Source: Geopsychrobacter electrodiphilus DSM 16401 (GTDB taxonomy: Bacteria > Desulfobacterota > Desulfuromonadia > Desulfuromonadales > Geopsychrobacteraceae). From it: a stretch of 64,000 nt of DNA. Every line of letters starts with the position of its first letter. Within the stretch, counting starts at the first letter, position 1. This document shows, piece by piece, positions 21,057 to 30,198 of this stretch. Location of the stretch: NCBI RefSeq assembly GCF_000384395.1, contig NZ_ARWE01000001.1, positions 2,258,894 through 2,322,893 of the forward strand, in the 5' to 3' direction. A model generated the notes under the pieces. That model had not been told where the DNA came from and ran no database searches. It saw only the letters and a list, made by a program, of their open reading frames with translations. The translations under genes and the position numbers were made by a program.

Positions 21057-22921
21057 AAGTTTTCTCCCCGACAAATCGAGAGGACATTCAGGTCTCGCAC
21101 CGCGCCACGGTCGGCGCTGGTCGCCATCGCCGCATAAACTCGCAGCGCGGAACTCACCTCACGCTGGCGCCCCACAGGTCGCCAGCCGCCATCAGTTCTG
21201 GATTCCATCGCCTTACGGCGTTTGGCCAATTCGGCATCGCTGATGTCGATGCGGATGCTCCGCTGCGGGATATCGATCAGAATGGTATCCCCCTCTTCGA
21301 CCAGGGCGATAGCCCCGCCACTGGCCGCTTCAGGCGAGACATGGCCGATCGACAGTCCGGAGGTTCCACCCGAGAAACGACCGTCGGTCACCAGGGCGCA
21401 GGCCTTGCCGAGTCCTTTGGACTTGAGGTAACTGGTAGGATAGAGCATCTCCTGCATGCCGGGGCCACCCTTGGGCCCTTCGTAGCGGATCAGGACCAGA
21501 TCACCTTCTATAATCTGGTCAGCGAGAATCGCTTCGACCGAGGCTTCCTGACTCTCGAAAACACGGGCGCGCCCGCTGAATTTTAAGACCGACTTATCGA
21601 CGCCGGCCGTCTTGACGATGCAACCGTTGGGCGCCAGGTTGCCGTAGAGCACCGCCAGTCCACCGTCCAGGCTGTAGGCATGGGCCAGATTGCGGATGCA
21701 GCCGGTTTCGCGATCCTGATCAAGACTCTCCCATTGGCGGTCCTGACCAAAGGCTTCGAGCATCGGCCGTCCACCGGGTGCCGCAAGGTATCGCTGTTGC
21801 GCTTCTGGCACTGCATTTCCCGCGATATCCCAGCGATTCAACGCTTCTGCCAGGGTCGGCGCATACACCGTCGCCACCGAGGTGTCGAGCAGCCCGGCTC
21901 GTGCCAGTTCGCCAAGAATGGCGAAGACCCCGCCGGCGCGATGGACATCTTCCATGTGAAAATCTGGAGTCGAAGGTGCCACCTTGCACAGGTGCGGCAC
22001 CTTGCGCGAGAGGGCGTCGATCTCCTGCATGTTGAAAGGCACGCCAGCTTCCTGCGCGGCGGCCAGCAAGTGGAGTACGGTATTGGTCGAGCCGCCCATG
22101 GCGATATCCAGGCACATGGCGTTACGGAACGCGGGCAGGGTTGCTATGTTGCGCGGCAAAACGCTGCGGTCCTCCTGTTCATAGTAACGTTTCGTGATCT
22201 CGACTATCCGACGTCCCGCTTCTTCAAACAGGTCACGACGGCGCACGTGGGTTGCCAGCAGCGAGCCGTTGCCAGGCAGGCTCAAGCCCAGCGCCTCGGT
22301 CAGACAATTCATCGAGTTCGCGGTAAACATCCCCGAGCAGCTGCCGCAGGTCGGACAGGCTGAACGCTCAACCTCAAGACATTCAGCATCACTGATCTTG
22401 TCATCGACTGCCATGACCATGGCATCGACCAGATCAAGCCCCTTCTCTTTTCCATCGAGAATAACCTTGCCGGCTTCCATCGGGCCGCCGGAGACAAAGA
22501 TTGCAGGGATATTCAACCGCATGGTGGCGTTAAGCATGCCGGGGGTAATCTTGTCGCAGTTGCTGATGCAGACCAGCGCATCGGCGCAGTGGGCATTGGC
22601 CATATACTCGACCGAGTCGGCGATAATCTCGCGGGACGGCAGACTGTAGAGCATGCCGCCATGTCCCATGGCGATGCCATCATCAATGGCGATGGTATTA
22701 AATTCTTTGGCGATGCCGCCGGCCTTTTCGATCTCGCGACAGACCAATTGCCCGAGATCCTTCAGATGCACATGACCCGGCACAAATTGGGTAAAAGAAT
22801 TGACCACGGCGATGATCGGCTTGCCGAAGTCCCCCTCTTTAACTCCAGTTGCGCGCCACAGGGCGCGGGCACCGGCCATATTGCGGCCACTCGTCGTCGT
22901 TGCTGAACGGTATGGAATCAT
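21053..22921 (-). CDS. ilvD: Dihydroxy-acid dehydratase
   Basis: IlvD dehydrates the dihydroxy acids of the valine and isoleucine pathways and depends on an Fe-S cluster. The 622-residue protein has SCD-type ligands in [13 protein letters not shown] and [20 protein letters not shown], plus [12 protein letters not shown] and [15 protein letters not shown] at the C-terminal side. AAGGAG sits six bases before the ATG at 22921; the GTG one codon upstream is too close to it. It heads a tightly overlapping ilvD-leuC-leuD operon for branched-chain amino acids. Confidence 0.97.
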   Translation of the reverse strand: MIPYRSATTTSGRNMAGARALWRATGVKEGDFGKPIIAVVNSFTQFVPGHVHLKDLGQLVCREIEKAGGIAKEFNTIAIDDGIAMGHGGMLYSLPSREIIADSVEYMANAHCADALVCISNCDKITPGMLNATMRLNIPAIFVSGGPMEAGKVILDGKEKGLDLVDAMVMAVDDKISDAECLEVERSACPTCGSCSGMFTANSMNCLTEALGLSLPGNGSLLATHVRRRDLFEEAGRRIVEITKRYYEQEDRSVLPRNIATLPAFRNAMCLDIAMGGSTNTVLHLLAAAQEAGVPFNMQEIDALSRKVPHLCKVAPSTPDFHMEDVHRAGGVFAILGELARAGLLDTSVATVYAPTLAEALNRWDIAGNAVPEAQQRYLAAPGGRPMLEAFGQDRQWESLDQDRETGCIRNLAHAYSLDGGLAVLYGNLAPNGCIVKTAGVDKSVLKFSGRARVFESQEASVEAILADQIIEGDLVLIRYEGPKGGPGMQEMLYPTSYLKSKGLGKACALVTDGRFSGGTSGLSIGHVSPEAASGGAIALVEEGDTILIDIPQRSIRIDISDAELAKRRKAMESRTDGGWRPVGRQREVSSALRVYAAMATSADRGAVRDLNVLSICRGENL

Positions 22922-23135
22922 CACCTGCTCCTTCTAAATAAATTAGGCCTTCGACGTCGTCGAAAACCGCTCCTATAAATATACGCTGAACTCCCTTTGC
23001 GATGTAACCGTCGACCCAACTTTTCATCGTCTTAGCCGGACGTAAAAGTTGCGTAAAACCACAGCGGCAGTGAGCTACTGTAAAGCGGGACATGTTACAA
23101 GAAGATAACAGATATGACCAGAGAGGATTCACGCG

Positions 23136-23801
23136 ATGGAAGATCTAGGGAAAAAACCGGCCTACGGATTCGGTGAAGAGATCGCCAACAGCGTGACCCA
23201 TGGTATCGGGATCCTGCTTGCCATTATCGGCCTGGTGGTGATGCTCTATTTTTCGGAGCGCTATGGCAACCGATGGCATCTGGTTTCCTGCAGCATTTTT
23301 GGCGTCACCCTGGTCTTTTCCTATACGGCCTCGACCCTCTACCACAGCATCCCGATGGCTGGTCCCAAACGGATTCTGCGGATCTTCGATCATGCCGCGA
23401 TCTATCTGTTGATCGCCGGCACCTATACCCCCTTCGCCCTGATCAGCCTGCGCGGGCCATGGGGCTGGTCACTCTTCGGCACCACCTGGGGCCTGGCCAT
23501 CACCGGTATCCTGTGCAAGATTTTCATCCCGCGAAAAATCGCTGGCCTTTCGACCCTGCTCTACATTGCCATGGGCTGGGTCGTGGTCATCGCAGCACGG
23601 CCGATGTTAACCCACGTTGAACCCGGCGGGTTGATCTTGTTACTCGCAGGTGGACTGGCCTACACCGGCGGCGTTATCTTTTACGCCTGGGAGCGCATGC
23701 CCTACAACCATATGGTCTGGCACCTGTTTGTCATGGCTGGCAGCACCTTGCATTTTTTCGCGATTCTGCTCTATGTGATACCCGGACCCGCCGGGGTTTA
23801 A
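23136..23801 (+). CDS. Hemolysin III / PAQR-like seven-helix membrane protein
   Basis: This 221-residue inner-membrane protein has seven hydrophobic helices and the family histidines: SVTHGIGILLAIIGL in helix 1, the TLYHS and IFDHAAIYLLIAGTYTPF motifs, and HLFVMAGSTLHFFAILLYV at the end. The superfamily includes the adiponectin receptors and the bacterial YqfA/YplQ proteins, thought to be metal-dependent hydrolases or membrane-lipid modulators. The historic name hemolysin is not evidence of toxicity. Confidence 0.9.
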   Translation: MEDLGKKPAYGFGEEIANSVTHGIGILLAIIGLVVMLYFSERYGNRWHLVSCSIFGVTLVFSYTASTLYHSIPMAGPKRILRIFDHAAIYLLIAGTYTPFALISLRGPWGWSLFGTTWGLAITGILCKIFIPRKIAGLSTLLYIAMGWVVVIAARPMLTHVEPGGLILLLAGGLAYTGGVIFYAWERMPYNHMVWHLFVMAGSTLHFFAILLYVIPGPAGV

Positions 23802-24233
23802 GCCCTTCAGGACGAAAAAGCAGACCAACGCTTGTCTGTTGCATAGCTCCTGCACACCCGCGACCTTATCTGCCTAAATTTACAGCAGGCATCCTGGGAC
23901 AACAACGATCAGTATCCGCAAAACAGGCCATTTAAAAATGGCACGAAGTCTGCTTTGTTGACTGCCATGATCCACAGGCATAATCCGTCGGACAGATTCG
24001 AGTAGTTAACCGACAATGCCCCGACAGACCCAAGAAGAAAAGTAACCCGGGTAGCAGAACGATGATGTCCTGCCGTAACCCTGAATCAAAGAGCAAAGGT
24101 GCTCTGACCTTCCACATGAAGGTCAGAGCACCTTTTTTTTTAAAAAAAATACGCCACATCATCCGGCAGATCTTGCTGATCTGGCCGACTCTATCAATGC
24201 GGCATTGTCGCAAATTTAAAGGAGCAGAACCAC
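23802..24233 (+). other. 432-base leader/intergenic region with strong internal terminator hairpin
   Basis: No credible gene. It contains a small hairpin GCCATTT-AA-AAATGGC (23927-23942), several complementary CGTCGG/CCGAC segments between 23985 and 24027, and at 24095-24141 a near-perfect terminator, 92 bases before the porin start. This layout would suit a structured RNA leader or a small RNA. I could not match it to a known riboswitch class. Confidence 0.4.
24095..24141 (+). terminator. Strong intrinsic terminator upstream of the TorF-like gene
   Basis: An 18-bp perfect stem (arms 24095-24112 and 24118-24135, loop CACAT) runs into a T tract ending at 24141. It stands about 290 bases after the hemolysin-III gene and 92 bases before the next start codon. 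It could therefore end the upstream transcript, an sRNA, or act as an attenuator. Confidence 0.88.
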
Positions 24234-24965
24234 ATGAAAACCCAAAAATCTATTGTCGCCCTTTTCGCCCTGCTGGTTTTGGCCAGCGTCACTATTCCGG
24301 CTGCAACTGCCAGCGCTGCCATCAAGGTTGAGGGCGATGCCTACGCCGGCATCAGCAGCAAATACCTGTGGCGTGGATTCGATCTCAGTAATGGTAAAGC
24401 CGTTGCCCAGGGGGGCATGGACCTCAGCGCCCATGGTGTGACCCTCAGTTACTGGAGTAATCTGGATTTACGCAGCAGCGAGTTGAATGAAACCGATTTC
24501 ACCATCGACTATTCTACTGATTTAAACGATAAATTGGCCTTAAGCGTGGGCAACATCTTCTACGCTCTGGACGGTGCGTCTGATACCAATGAACTCTATC
24601 TGGGCCTCAGCCTGAAAACCTTGCTGTCACCGACCCTGACTGTCTATTACGACTATGACCAGGCGCAGGAGACCGGGCTGTACTACACCCTGGCGATCAG
24701 TCACGATCTAGAGATCAGTAAAGACTTCAGCCTCAGCCTGGGAGGGCTGATCAGCTATAACCAGAAAAGTGACTACGCCGTCGGCAACTACAGCGCCCTG
24801 CACAACTACGAATTGAGCCTGTCCGGGGCCTACGCAATCACCGATCAAATCAGCATCAGCCCCAGCATCATCTATTCGAATGCCCTGAGTGACACCGCAA
24901 AAAATTCGCCCAACCCTATCGGCAGCGAATTCGTCGGCGGCCTGAATCTGACTCTGAACTTCTAG
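24234..24965 (+). CDS. TorF-like outer-membrane beta-barrel (putative porin)
   Basis: A cleavable signal peptide (about residues 1-28, ending near ASA) is followed by repeated amphipathic strands and a terminal aromatic residue (LNLTLNF), the C-terminal signature of outer-membrane barrels. The early AYAGISSKYLWRGFDLS segment is characteristic of the TorF family of putative porins. The family often stands beside ammonium or nitrogen genes, but none is here. GGAGCAG precedes the ATG. Confidence 0.8.
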   Translation: MKTQKSIVALFALLVLASVTIPAATASAAIKVEGDAYAGISSKYLWRGFDLSNGKAVAQGGMDLSAHGVTLSYWSNLDLRSSELNETDFTIDYSTDLNDKLALSVGNIFYALDGASDTNELYLGLSLKTLLSPTLTVYYDYDQAQETGLYYTLAISHDLEISKDFSLSLGGLISYNQKSDYAVGNYSALHNYELSLSGAYAITDQISISPSIIYSNALSDTAKNSPNPIGSEFVGGLNLTLNF

Positions 24966-25004
24966 AAATCAATTTTTTTATAGCTGGAATGATTTATTAA
25001 ACGT

Positions 25005-25045
25005 GAATGGGCCATCTCGGTAAAATGAGGTGGTCCATTCATGTT
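25005..25045. terminator. Hairpin between convergent porin and P-type ATPase genes
   Basis: Arms 25005-25018 and 25027-25040 pair over 14 positions if G-U pairs are allowed. The tail is only moderately U-rich. Its position between converging genes supports a bidirectional terminator. Confidence 0.5.
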
Positions 25046-25092
25046 TGTCTTTGGCTTAAAGACGGGCTCACAAACTCACCCGGACTCTAAAA

Positions 25093-27504
25093 CTAATCTA
25101 TTTTAGCGGTCCGAAGCCTGAGAGCGTTGCTCACCACCGACACCGAGCTCAAACTCATGGCCGCCGCCGCGATCACCGGGCTGAGCATAATGCCGAAGAC
25201 CGGATAAAGTACCCCTGCGGCCAGCGGCACCCCGAGAGAGTTGTAGATAAAGGCGAAGAAAAGATTCTGGCGGATGTTGCTCATGGTTGCGCGACTGAGC
25301 TTGCGCGCCCGGATGATGCCGGTCAGATCCCCCTTGACCAGGGTCACGCCAGCCGATTCCATGGCGACATCGGTGCCGGTGCCCATGGCGATCCCGACTT
25401 CGGCAAGCGCCAGTGCCGGGGCATCGTTGATGCCGTCACCGGCCATAGCCACCAGTTCGCCGGCGTCCTGAAATTTCTTCACCACCGCCGCCTTTTCATC
25501 CGGCAATACCTCCGCAATGATTTCATCGATGCCGAGCTGTTTGCCGACGGCTTCAGCGGTCGCACGGTTGTCACCGGTGAGCATGACGATCTTGATCCCC
25601 TCGGCATGCAGCTGGCGTATCGCTTCGGGCGTCGATTCCTTGATCGGATCGGAGACCACCAGCAGACCGGCGAACTTGCCAGCAACGGCAAGATACATCA
25701 CGGTCTGGCCCTCGCTGCTCATCTGTTCGGCTTGGGTTGATAGAGCAGAGCAATCGATAGAATTGTCTTGTAGCAGTTTGACATTGCCAAGGAGAATCTC
25801 GACATCATCAACCTTGCCTGAGACCCCTTTCCCGGTATGGGATTCAAATCCCTCGGCTTCGACCAGGGTCACCCCCTGATCACCAGCCCCGGCTACCAGA
25901 GCCGCAGCCAGGGGATGTTCGCTGTTTTTCTCGAGACTTGCGGCGAGAAAAAGCAGGCGCTTTTCCTCTGTTTCTCCGGCCGGAATCACGGCGGTCAGCT
26001 TCGGTTTCCCCAGGGTCAGGGTGCCGGTTTTATCAACCACCAGGGTCGTGACTTTGCGCAGGGTTTCGATCGCTTCGGCGTTTTTGAACAGTATCCCCAT
26101 GCCGGCGCCCTTACCGGTGGCAACCATGATTGACATAGGCGTCGCCAGCCCCAGGGCACAGGGACAGGCGATAATCAGCACGGAAACCGCCGCGATCAGC
26201 GCGTAAGCCAGGCGCGGTTCGGGACCGACCAGCATCCAGACGCCAAAAGCCAGCAGGGCGCATGAGATAACAACCGGCACGAAATATCCGGCGACCTGGT
26301 CGGCCAGTTTCTGGATCGGCGCGCGCGAACGCTGGGCATCGGCCACCATTTGAACAATTCGTGCCAGCAGGGTTTCGTTGCCGACCATCTCGGCCCGCAT
26401 GATCAGGCTGCCACTGCTGTTGATGGTCGCACCGATCAGCTTATCCCCCGCCTCCTTGGTGACCGGCAGTGGTTCACCCGAAATCATCGACTCATCGACG
26501 CTGCTGTTCCCTTCAACAACCTGACCATCGACCGGGACTTTCTCTCCCGGTCGAATACGCAAGTGATCGCCGGCCTGCACCTGGTCGAGGGGGATGTCCT
26601 CATCGCTGCCGTCGGCATTGACCCGGCACGCGGTCTTGGGCGAGAGCCCGAGCAGCGCCTTGATCGCTGCACCGGTGCGACTGCGGGCGCTCAGTTCGAG
26701 CATCTGCCCCAATAGAATCAGGGTGACGATCACCGCGGCAGCCTCAAAATAGACCCCCACCGCACCGTCGGCTCCGCGCATGTTGGCCGGGAAGATCTGC
26801 GGCACCAGGACTCCGACCAGGCTGTAGCCATAGGCAACCGAAACCCCCAGGCCGATCAGGGTGAACATGTTCAGACTTTTATTTTTTAGCGACTGGATGG
26901 CCCGGACATAAAAGGGGAAGCCGGCCCAGACGACCACCGGTGTGGCGAGCAGCATCTCAAGCCAGTTGAACACCCGGCCTGAGGCGAGGGTTTCAAGCCA
27001 CTGTCCACCGGGGAGCATGTCACGCATGGCGATGATGACCAGCGGCAGCGAGAAGATCGCCGCAAAGATGAAACGTCTGCGCATATCGGCATATTCCGGA
27101 TTTTCCTCATCCTCCAGCGATAAAGTCCGGCTTTCGAGCGCCATACCGCACTTGGGGCAACTGCCCGGAGTCGCCTGCACTACTTCGGGATGCATCGGGC
27201 AGCTGTATTCGGTGCGTGTCGCCTGCTGCGGTGAGCTCAGCTTTTCCAACGCCATGCCGCATTTCGGGCAAGATCCAGGCCCCTGCTGCTCCACCTCCGG
27301 GTGCATCGGGCAGCTGTAAATGGCTTCGGTTACAGCAGCAACCTCATCTACAGTAGGTGGTTCCGGGTGCAGATAGTGCTCGGGATCAGCGACGAACTTC
27401 ACCCGACACTTGTCCGAACAGAAGCGGAAGGTTTCTTCCTGCCATTGGGCTGTGCCGCCTTTCGACTCGGAGGTCACCTGCATGCCACAAACGGGGTCTT
27501 GCAT
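25093..27504 (-). CDS. copA: Copper/silver-type P1B ATPase with YHS and two Cys-pair metal-binding modules
   Basis: The N terminus carries a YHS domain ([20 protein letters not shown]), then two copies of the YSCPMHPEV...CPKCGMALE heavy-metal-binding module (about residues 60-130). The core is a P1B pump: the translocation motif [11 protein letters not shown], phosphorylation site DKTGTLT, the HP locus (EHPLAAAL), the hinge [10 protein letters not shown], and [16 protein letters not shown] at the end as in Cu(I) pumps. It exports monovalent copper or silver across the inner membrane. At 803 residues it is complete. It is the last gene of an operon led by a MerR regulator. Confidence 0.93.
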   Translation of the reverse strand: MQDPVCGMQVTSESKGGTAQWQEETFRFCSDKCRVKFVADPEHYLHPEPPTVDEVAAVTEAIYSCPMHPEVEQQGPGSCPKCGMALEKLSSPQQATRTEYSCPMHPEVVQATPGSCPKCGMALESRTLSLEDEENPEYADMRRRFIFAAIFSLPLVIIAMRDMLPGGQWLETLASGRVFNWLEMLLATPVVVWAGFPFYVRAIQSLKNKSLNMFTLIGLGVSVAYGYSLVGVLVPQIFPANMRGADGAVGVYFEAAAVIVTLILLGQMLELSARSRTGAAIKALLGLSPKTACRVNADGSDEDIPLDQVQAGDHLRIRPGEKVPVDGQVVEGNSSVDESMISGEPLPVTKEAGDKLIGATINSSGSLIMRAEMVGNETLLARIVQMVADAQRSRAPIQKLADQVAGYFVPVVISCALLAFGVWMLVGPEPRLAYALIAAVSVLIIACPCALGLATPMSIMVATGKGAGMGILFKNAEAIETLRKVTTLVVDKTGTLTLGKPKLTAVIPAGETEEKRLLFLAASLEKNSEHPLAAALVAGAGDQGVTLVEAEGFESHTGKGVSGKVDDVEILLGNVKLLQDNSIDCSALSTQAEQMSSEGQTVMYLAVAGKFAGLLVVSDPIKESTPEAIRQLHAEGIKIVMLTGDNRATAEAVGKQLGIDEIIAEVLPDEKAAVVKKFQDAGELVAMAGDGINDAPALALAEVGIAMGTGTDVAMESAGVTLVKGDLTGIIRARKLSRATMSNIRQNLFFAFIYNSLGVPLAAGVLYPVFGIMLSPVIAAAAMSLSSVSVVSNALRLRTAKID

Positions 27505-27535
27505 AACGCAAACCTTTCAGTTTTGGAAATGAGGT

Positions 27536-28186
27536 TTATTGAAAGAGGCTTTCGGGGTCGTCAGGTGTGTGCTCAGCAAGGGACTGTTTAAGCTGTTCAG
27601 CTGTCAACACCTTGCGAGCCGCGCTTATCGCCTGGAGATGACGGACCTGAATATCGCCTTCAAGTTTCTGCACTTTGCGAACCAGGGGCTCGGCATCTTT
27701 CAGCGACCAGTTGTCACTGTCCAGCAGATCGGCCAGGTCCATTCGGGCAATTTTTGCTTCAGCGGCGTTGCGGATATTGTCCTTGCGGCATTCTGAATGG
27801 AGCGCTTTGAGTTTACCAACCTGCTCAGGAGAGAGCCCCAGTTCTTCGGCACGATCAAGGTAGAACATGTGGACCATCCGCTGTTGCATCATGCCCATTT
27901 TCCCGGCGCCCATCATCTTACCCATGCCTGCGCCCATCATGCCGCCCATCCCATCACCCATCATGCCCATCATGCCCCTCTTCTTCGTCTTGGAACATGA
28001 GGACTGCTCAGCCATGCAGGGCATCTGGCCCTTCCCCTGCTGGCCCATCATTCCTGGGGTGGCTGTCGCGGAAGGTTGCATCCCGCAAGGACGGTGGTCT
28101 TGGTGCTCAGCTGCAGCCATGCTGGAGAGGGCGGTGGTCCCTATGAAGAAACTGACCAGAATTGCGGTGAAAAATACTCTTTTCAT
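27536..28186 (-). CDS. Met-rich periplasmic Spy/CpxP-like metal-binding protein
   Basis: The 216-residue protein has a signal peptide, a Cys/Met/Gly-rich N-terminal half (alternating M and G between residues about 70 and 100, with extra HxDH and CxM sites) and a helical C-terminal half of Spy/CpxP type (LGLSPEQVGKLKALHSEC, ending in LTAEQLKQSL). It probably binds copper or silver in the periplasm or acts as an envelope chaperone under metal stress. AGGAG precedes the ATG. Its place between merR and the pump supports this. Confidence 0.75.
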   Translation of the reverse strand: MKRVFFTAILVSFFIGTTALSSMAAAEHQDHRPCGMQPSATATPGMMGQQGKGQMPCMAEQSSCSKTKKRGMMGMMGDGMGGMMGAGMGKMMGAGKMGMMQQRMVHMFYLDRAEELGLSPEQVGKLKALHSECRKDNIRNAAEAKIARMDLADLLDSDNWSLKDAEPLVRKVQKLEGDIQVRHLQAISAARKVLTAEQLKQSLAEHTPDDPESLFQ

Positions 28187-28253
28187 GATGATCTCCTATT
28201 GTTGGTATTGAAGTTGTTTGACGTTTCGCTGATAACCAGGCAAAGACGGACTC

Positions 28254-28397
28254 TTACTTATGCTCTACTCTGTTATCCTTGCTGTCCTGCTTCTGTTCCT
28301 TCTTGTGCCCACCACAGCAACCGCCGTTCCTCATCATCATGATAAAAAACGCGCCGATTGCCAGATACCAGAGGATATTTATTAATGTCAGGTTCAT
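28254..28397 (-). CDS. 47-residue membrane protein with Cys-Cys-His metal motif
   Basis: A single hydrophobic helix (INILWYLAIGAFFIMMM) is followed by GGCCGGHKK and a charged tail. Small proteins of this form accompany copper and heavy-metal pumps and may pass metal at the membrane. The start is supported by GAGGTGG five bases upstream. The gene lies between merR and the Spy-like gene in the same direction. It is too short for most ORF finders. Confidence 0.7.
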   Translation of the reverse strand: MNLTLINILWYLAIGAFFIMMMRNGGCCGGHKKEQKQDSKDNRVEHK

Positions 28398-28415
28398 ATG
28401 TCCACCTCGCTCTTG

Positions 28416-28841
28416 CTAATGATGACATTTTTGGCAGTCATCTGCGGCCAGACCCTCAAGGATCGGGCACTCATCAATTGAACCAAGCCCGTCACAGGCA
28501 GCGTTCAGGTGCTCCAGCACCCCGAGCATCCGGCTCAAATCTTTAATTTTCAAGCGTATCGCCCTGATTTTATCGGCGGTCTTCGCTTTCACCTCTGACC
28601 TCCTGGCCACGGGATTCTGTTGCAACTCCAGCAACTCCTGGATTTCATTCAGGGAGAAGCCCAGGTTCTGGGCTTTTTTGATGAAACGCAGCCGGGTCGC
28701 GGTTTCCAACGGATAAACCCGGTAGTTCGATTCGGTCCGCAGTGGCTCGGCCAGCAGCCCCCGCCGCTCATAAAAACGAATACTGTCGATGGAGACTTCA
28801 GCCTCCTTTGCCAGCCGGCCGATGGTTAAAGAATGATGCAT
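28416..28841 (-). CDS. MerR-family heavy-metal-responsive regulator
   Basis: This 141-residue protein has the MerR winged helix (LTIGRLAKEAEVSIDSIRFYERRGLL), a dimerisation helix and a C-terminal metal site (AACDGLGSIDECPILEGL, then CQKCHH). The spacing of the cysteines in the CDG...ECPI loop is that of the ZntR/CadR/CueR branch; the added CQKCHH tail gives further ligands. It heads the operon with the small membrane protein, the Met-rich protein and the copper-type pump. The exact metal is inferred from the pump, not from the loop. Confidence 0.88.
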   Translation of the reverse strand: MHHSLTIGRLAKEAEVSIDSIRFYERRGLLAEPLRTESNYRVYPLETATRLRFIKKAQNLGFSLNEIQELLELQQNPVARRSEVKAKTADKIRAIRLKIKDLSRMLGVLEHLNAACDGLGSIDECPILEGLAADDCQKCHH

Positions 28842-28897
28842 CCAGTTCCTCCATGTTCAAGGTGAAAACAGCGAGTTCTGTCTATCTGATGTCTCGA

Positions 28898-28928
28898 GCT
28901 TAAACCCTGGACTATAGTCCAGAGTCAA
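28898..28928 (-). promoter_or_regulatory. MerR-type promoter with 19-bp spacer and operator
   Basis: On the minus strand TTGACT (-35, 28923-28928) and TTAAGC (-10, 28898-28903) are 19 bp apart. The spacer holds the perfect palindrome CTGGACTATAGTCCAG (28907-28922). The overlong spacer with a central dyad is the hallmark of MerR-activated promoters. It drives merR and the metal operon. Confidence 0.88.
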
Positions 28929-28967
28929 GGGTAAAAAAATACCGAGCCTTGGAACAAACTCAGGCCC

Positions 28968-28989
28968 GGATTCAAGTTGTAAGTGCAAC
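28968..28989. repeat. Left terminal inverted repeat of the IS30 element
   Basis: Reads GGATTCAA, six variable bases, then AGTGCAAC; it matches the inverted right end at about 17 of 22 positions. Confidence 0.8.
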
Positions 28990-29064
28990 TCTAATAGTTT
29001 GGTTTGAAGGATAAGCTGCGGTAGGCTCACGGCTTCTTTCACCGACCAAAGTTAGAGGAGCGCG

Positions 29065-30033
29065 ATGATGCACTACACACAGCTTACCCGAGAAGAAAGA
29101 TATCAGATTTCCGCCTTGAAAACAGCCGGTCAATCGAAGGCGCAAATGGCCAAGGTTCTTGGCCGCCATAAATCCACCATTGGCCGGGAGATGGCACGCA
29201 ATTGTGGGTTGAGAGGCTACAGACCCAAGCAGGCTGATGGTCTTGCTGTAAGTCGTCGTCAGGAAAAGGTCACTTGCCGTATCACTCGCGAGTCCTGGGC
29301 GCGCGTCGAGCAGTTGACCCGCGAATACTGGAGTCCAGAGCAGGTCAGCTATTGGCTGCGGCAGGAAGAATGTCTCCATGTTAGTCCCGAGTGGATTTAT
29401 CAATATGTTCTTCGTGACAAGCGGGCTGGTGGTGACATCTACCGATATCTGCGCTGTCAGAAACAACGTAAAAAGCGTTACGGTGCGCCAGATCGTCGTG
29501 GCCAGCTCAAAGGGCGCGTTTCGATCGACGAACGACCAGAGGTGGTCAACGAACGGAGTCGAGTCGGTGATTGGGAAGCCGATACGGTCATTGGCAAACA
29601 AGGCAGCGCTGTTTTGGTTACCCTCGTGGAACGCAAGACCCGTTGGAGCATGATTGGCAAGGCACCCGATCGGACAGCAAAAAAGGTTCGGGCTGTCATA
29701 GTGAAACGATTACTACCGCTGGCCTCACACGTGAAAACGTTGACTTACGACAACGGGAAAGAGTTTGCCTTGCATCTGGACATTGACGAGATGCTTCAGT
29801 CTAGCGGTTATTTTGCGCACCCTTATCATTCGTGGGAACGCGGCTTAAACGAGAACACCAATGGCCTTATTCGCCAGTTCTTCCCAAAAGGCAAGGATCT
29901 CGCTGAAGTGACTGACGAAGAGATTCAGAGAGTGATGAACAAACTCAACAACCGCCCCAGAAAATGCCTTGGATTTAAAACCCCCAATCAGGTATTTTTT
30001 GGAATCAATCCACCGGTTGCACTAGCGAATTGA
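29065..30033 (+). CDS. IS30-family transposase
   Basis: At 322 residues it is full length. The N-terminal helix-turn-helix (LTREERYQISALKTAGQSKAQMAKVLGRHKSTIGREM pattern) binds the element ends. The catalytic DDE core shows GDWEADTVIG (first Asp), LTYDNGKEF (second Asp) and ERGLNENTNGLIRQFFPK (Glu), all intact. GAGGAG precedes tandem ATG codons. The element is potentially active. Confidence 0.95.
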   Translation: MMHYTQLTREERYQISALKTAGQSKAQMAKVLGRHKSTIGREMARNCGLRGYRPKQADGLAVSRRQEKVTCRITRESWARVEQLTREYWSPEQVSYWLRQEECLHVSPEWIYQYVLRDKRAGGDIYRYLRCQKQRKKRYGAPDRRGQLKGRVSIDERPEVVNERSRVGDWEADTVIGKQGSAVLVTLVERKTRWSMIGKAPDRTAKKVRAVIVKRLLPLASHVKTLTYDNGKEFALHLDIDEMLQSSGYFAHPYHSWERGLNENTNGLIRQFFPKGKDLAEVTDEEIQRVMNKLNNRPRKCLGFKTPNQVFFGINPPVALAN

Positions 30034-30037
30034 ATCC
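30016..30037. repeat. Right terminal inverted repeat of the IS30 element
   Basis: Reads GTTGCACT, variable centre, TTGAATCC; it overlaps the last codons of the transposase, as is usual in the family. Confidence 0.8.
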
Positions 30038-30198
30038 GCCAGGTTTAAAAAGAGATAATTAAATTAATAGCTTGCCTGAAGCAGCAAAAGACGGGTCAGG
30101 CCGGATGACCGACCTCACCCTCACTCAGGCAGATAAAGACCACTGTAACGCAGCGGGACACCGGCGTCCCAAAATGAACGGAGAGTTCGCTTGTAGTT

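Larger units (their letters stand above)
28967..30037 (+). mobile_element. IS30-family insertion sequence, apparently intact
   Basis: About 1.07 kb. Imperfect terminal inverted repeats lie at 28968-28989 and 30016-30037; both ends share GGATTCAA and AGTGCAAC. GCC is repeated directly outside (28964-28966 and 30038-30040), which fits the 2-3-bp target duplication of the family. The transposase frame is open. The left end lies 38 bases upstream of the merR -35 box. End assignment may be off by one base. Confidence 0.88.

Noticed and set aside
19857-21137. 426-codon plus-strand frame across leuC
   Set aside because: Antisense shadow of leuC with Arg/His/Pro-rich low-complexity translation and no start signal.
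21680-22363. 227-codon plus-strand frame inside ilvD
   Set aside because: Antisense to the Fe-S and substrate motifs of ilvD; no ribosome site or domain.
23900-24095. Possible c-di-GMP, cobalamin or glycine riboswitch
   Set aside because: The core consensus segments I know of these classes could not be found; kept only as an unassigned leader.
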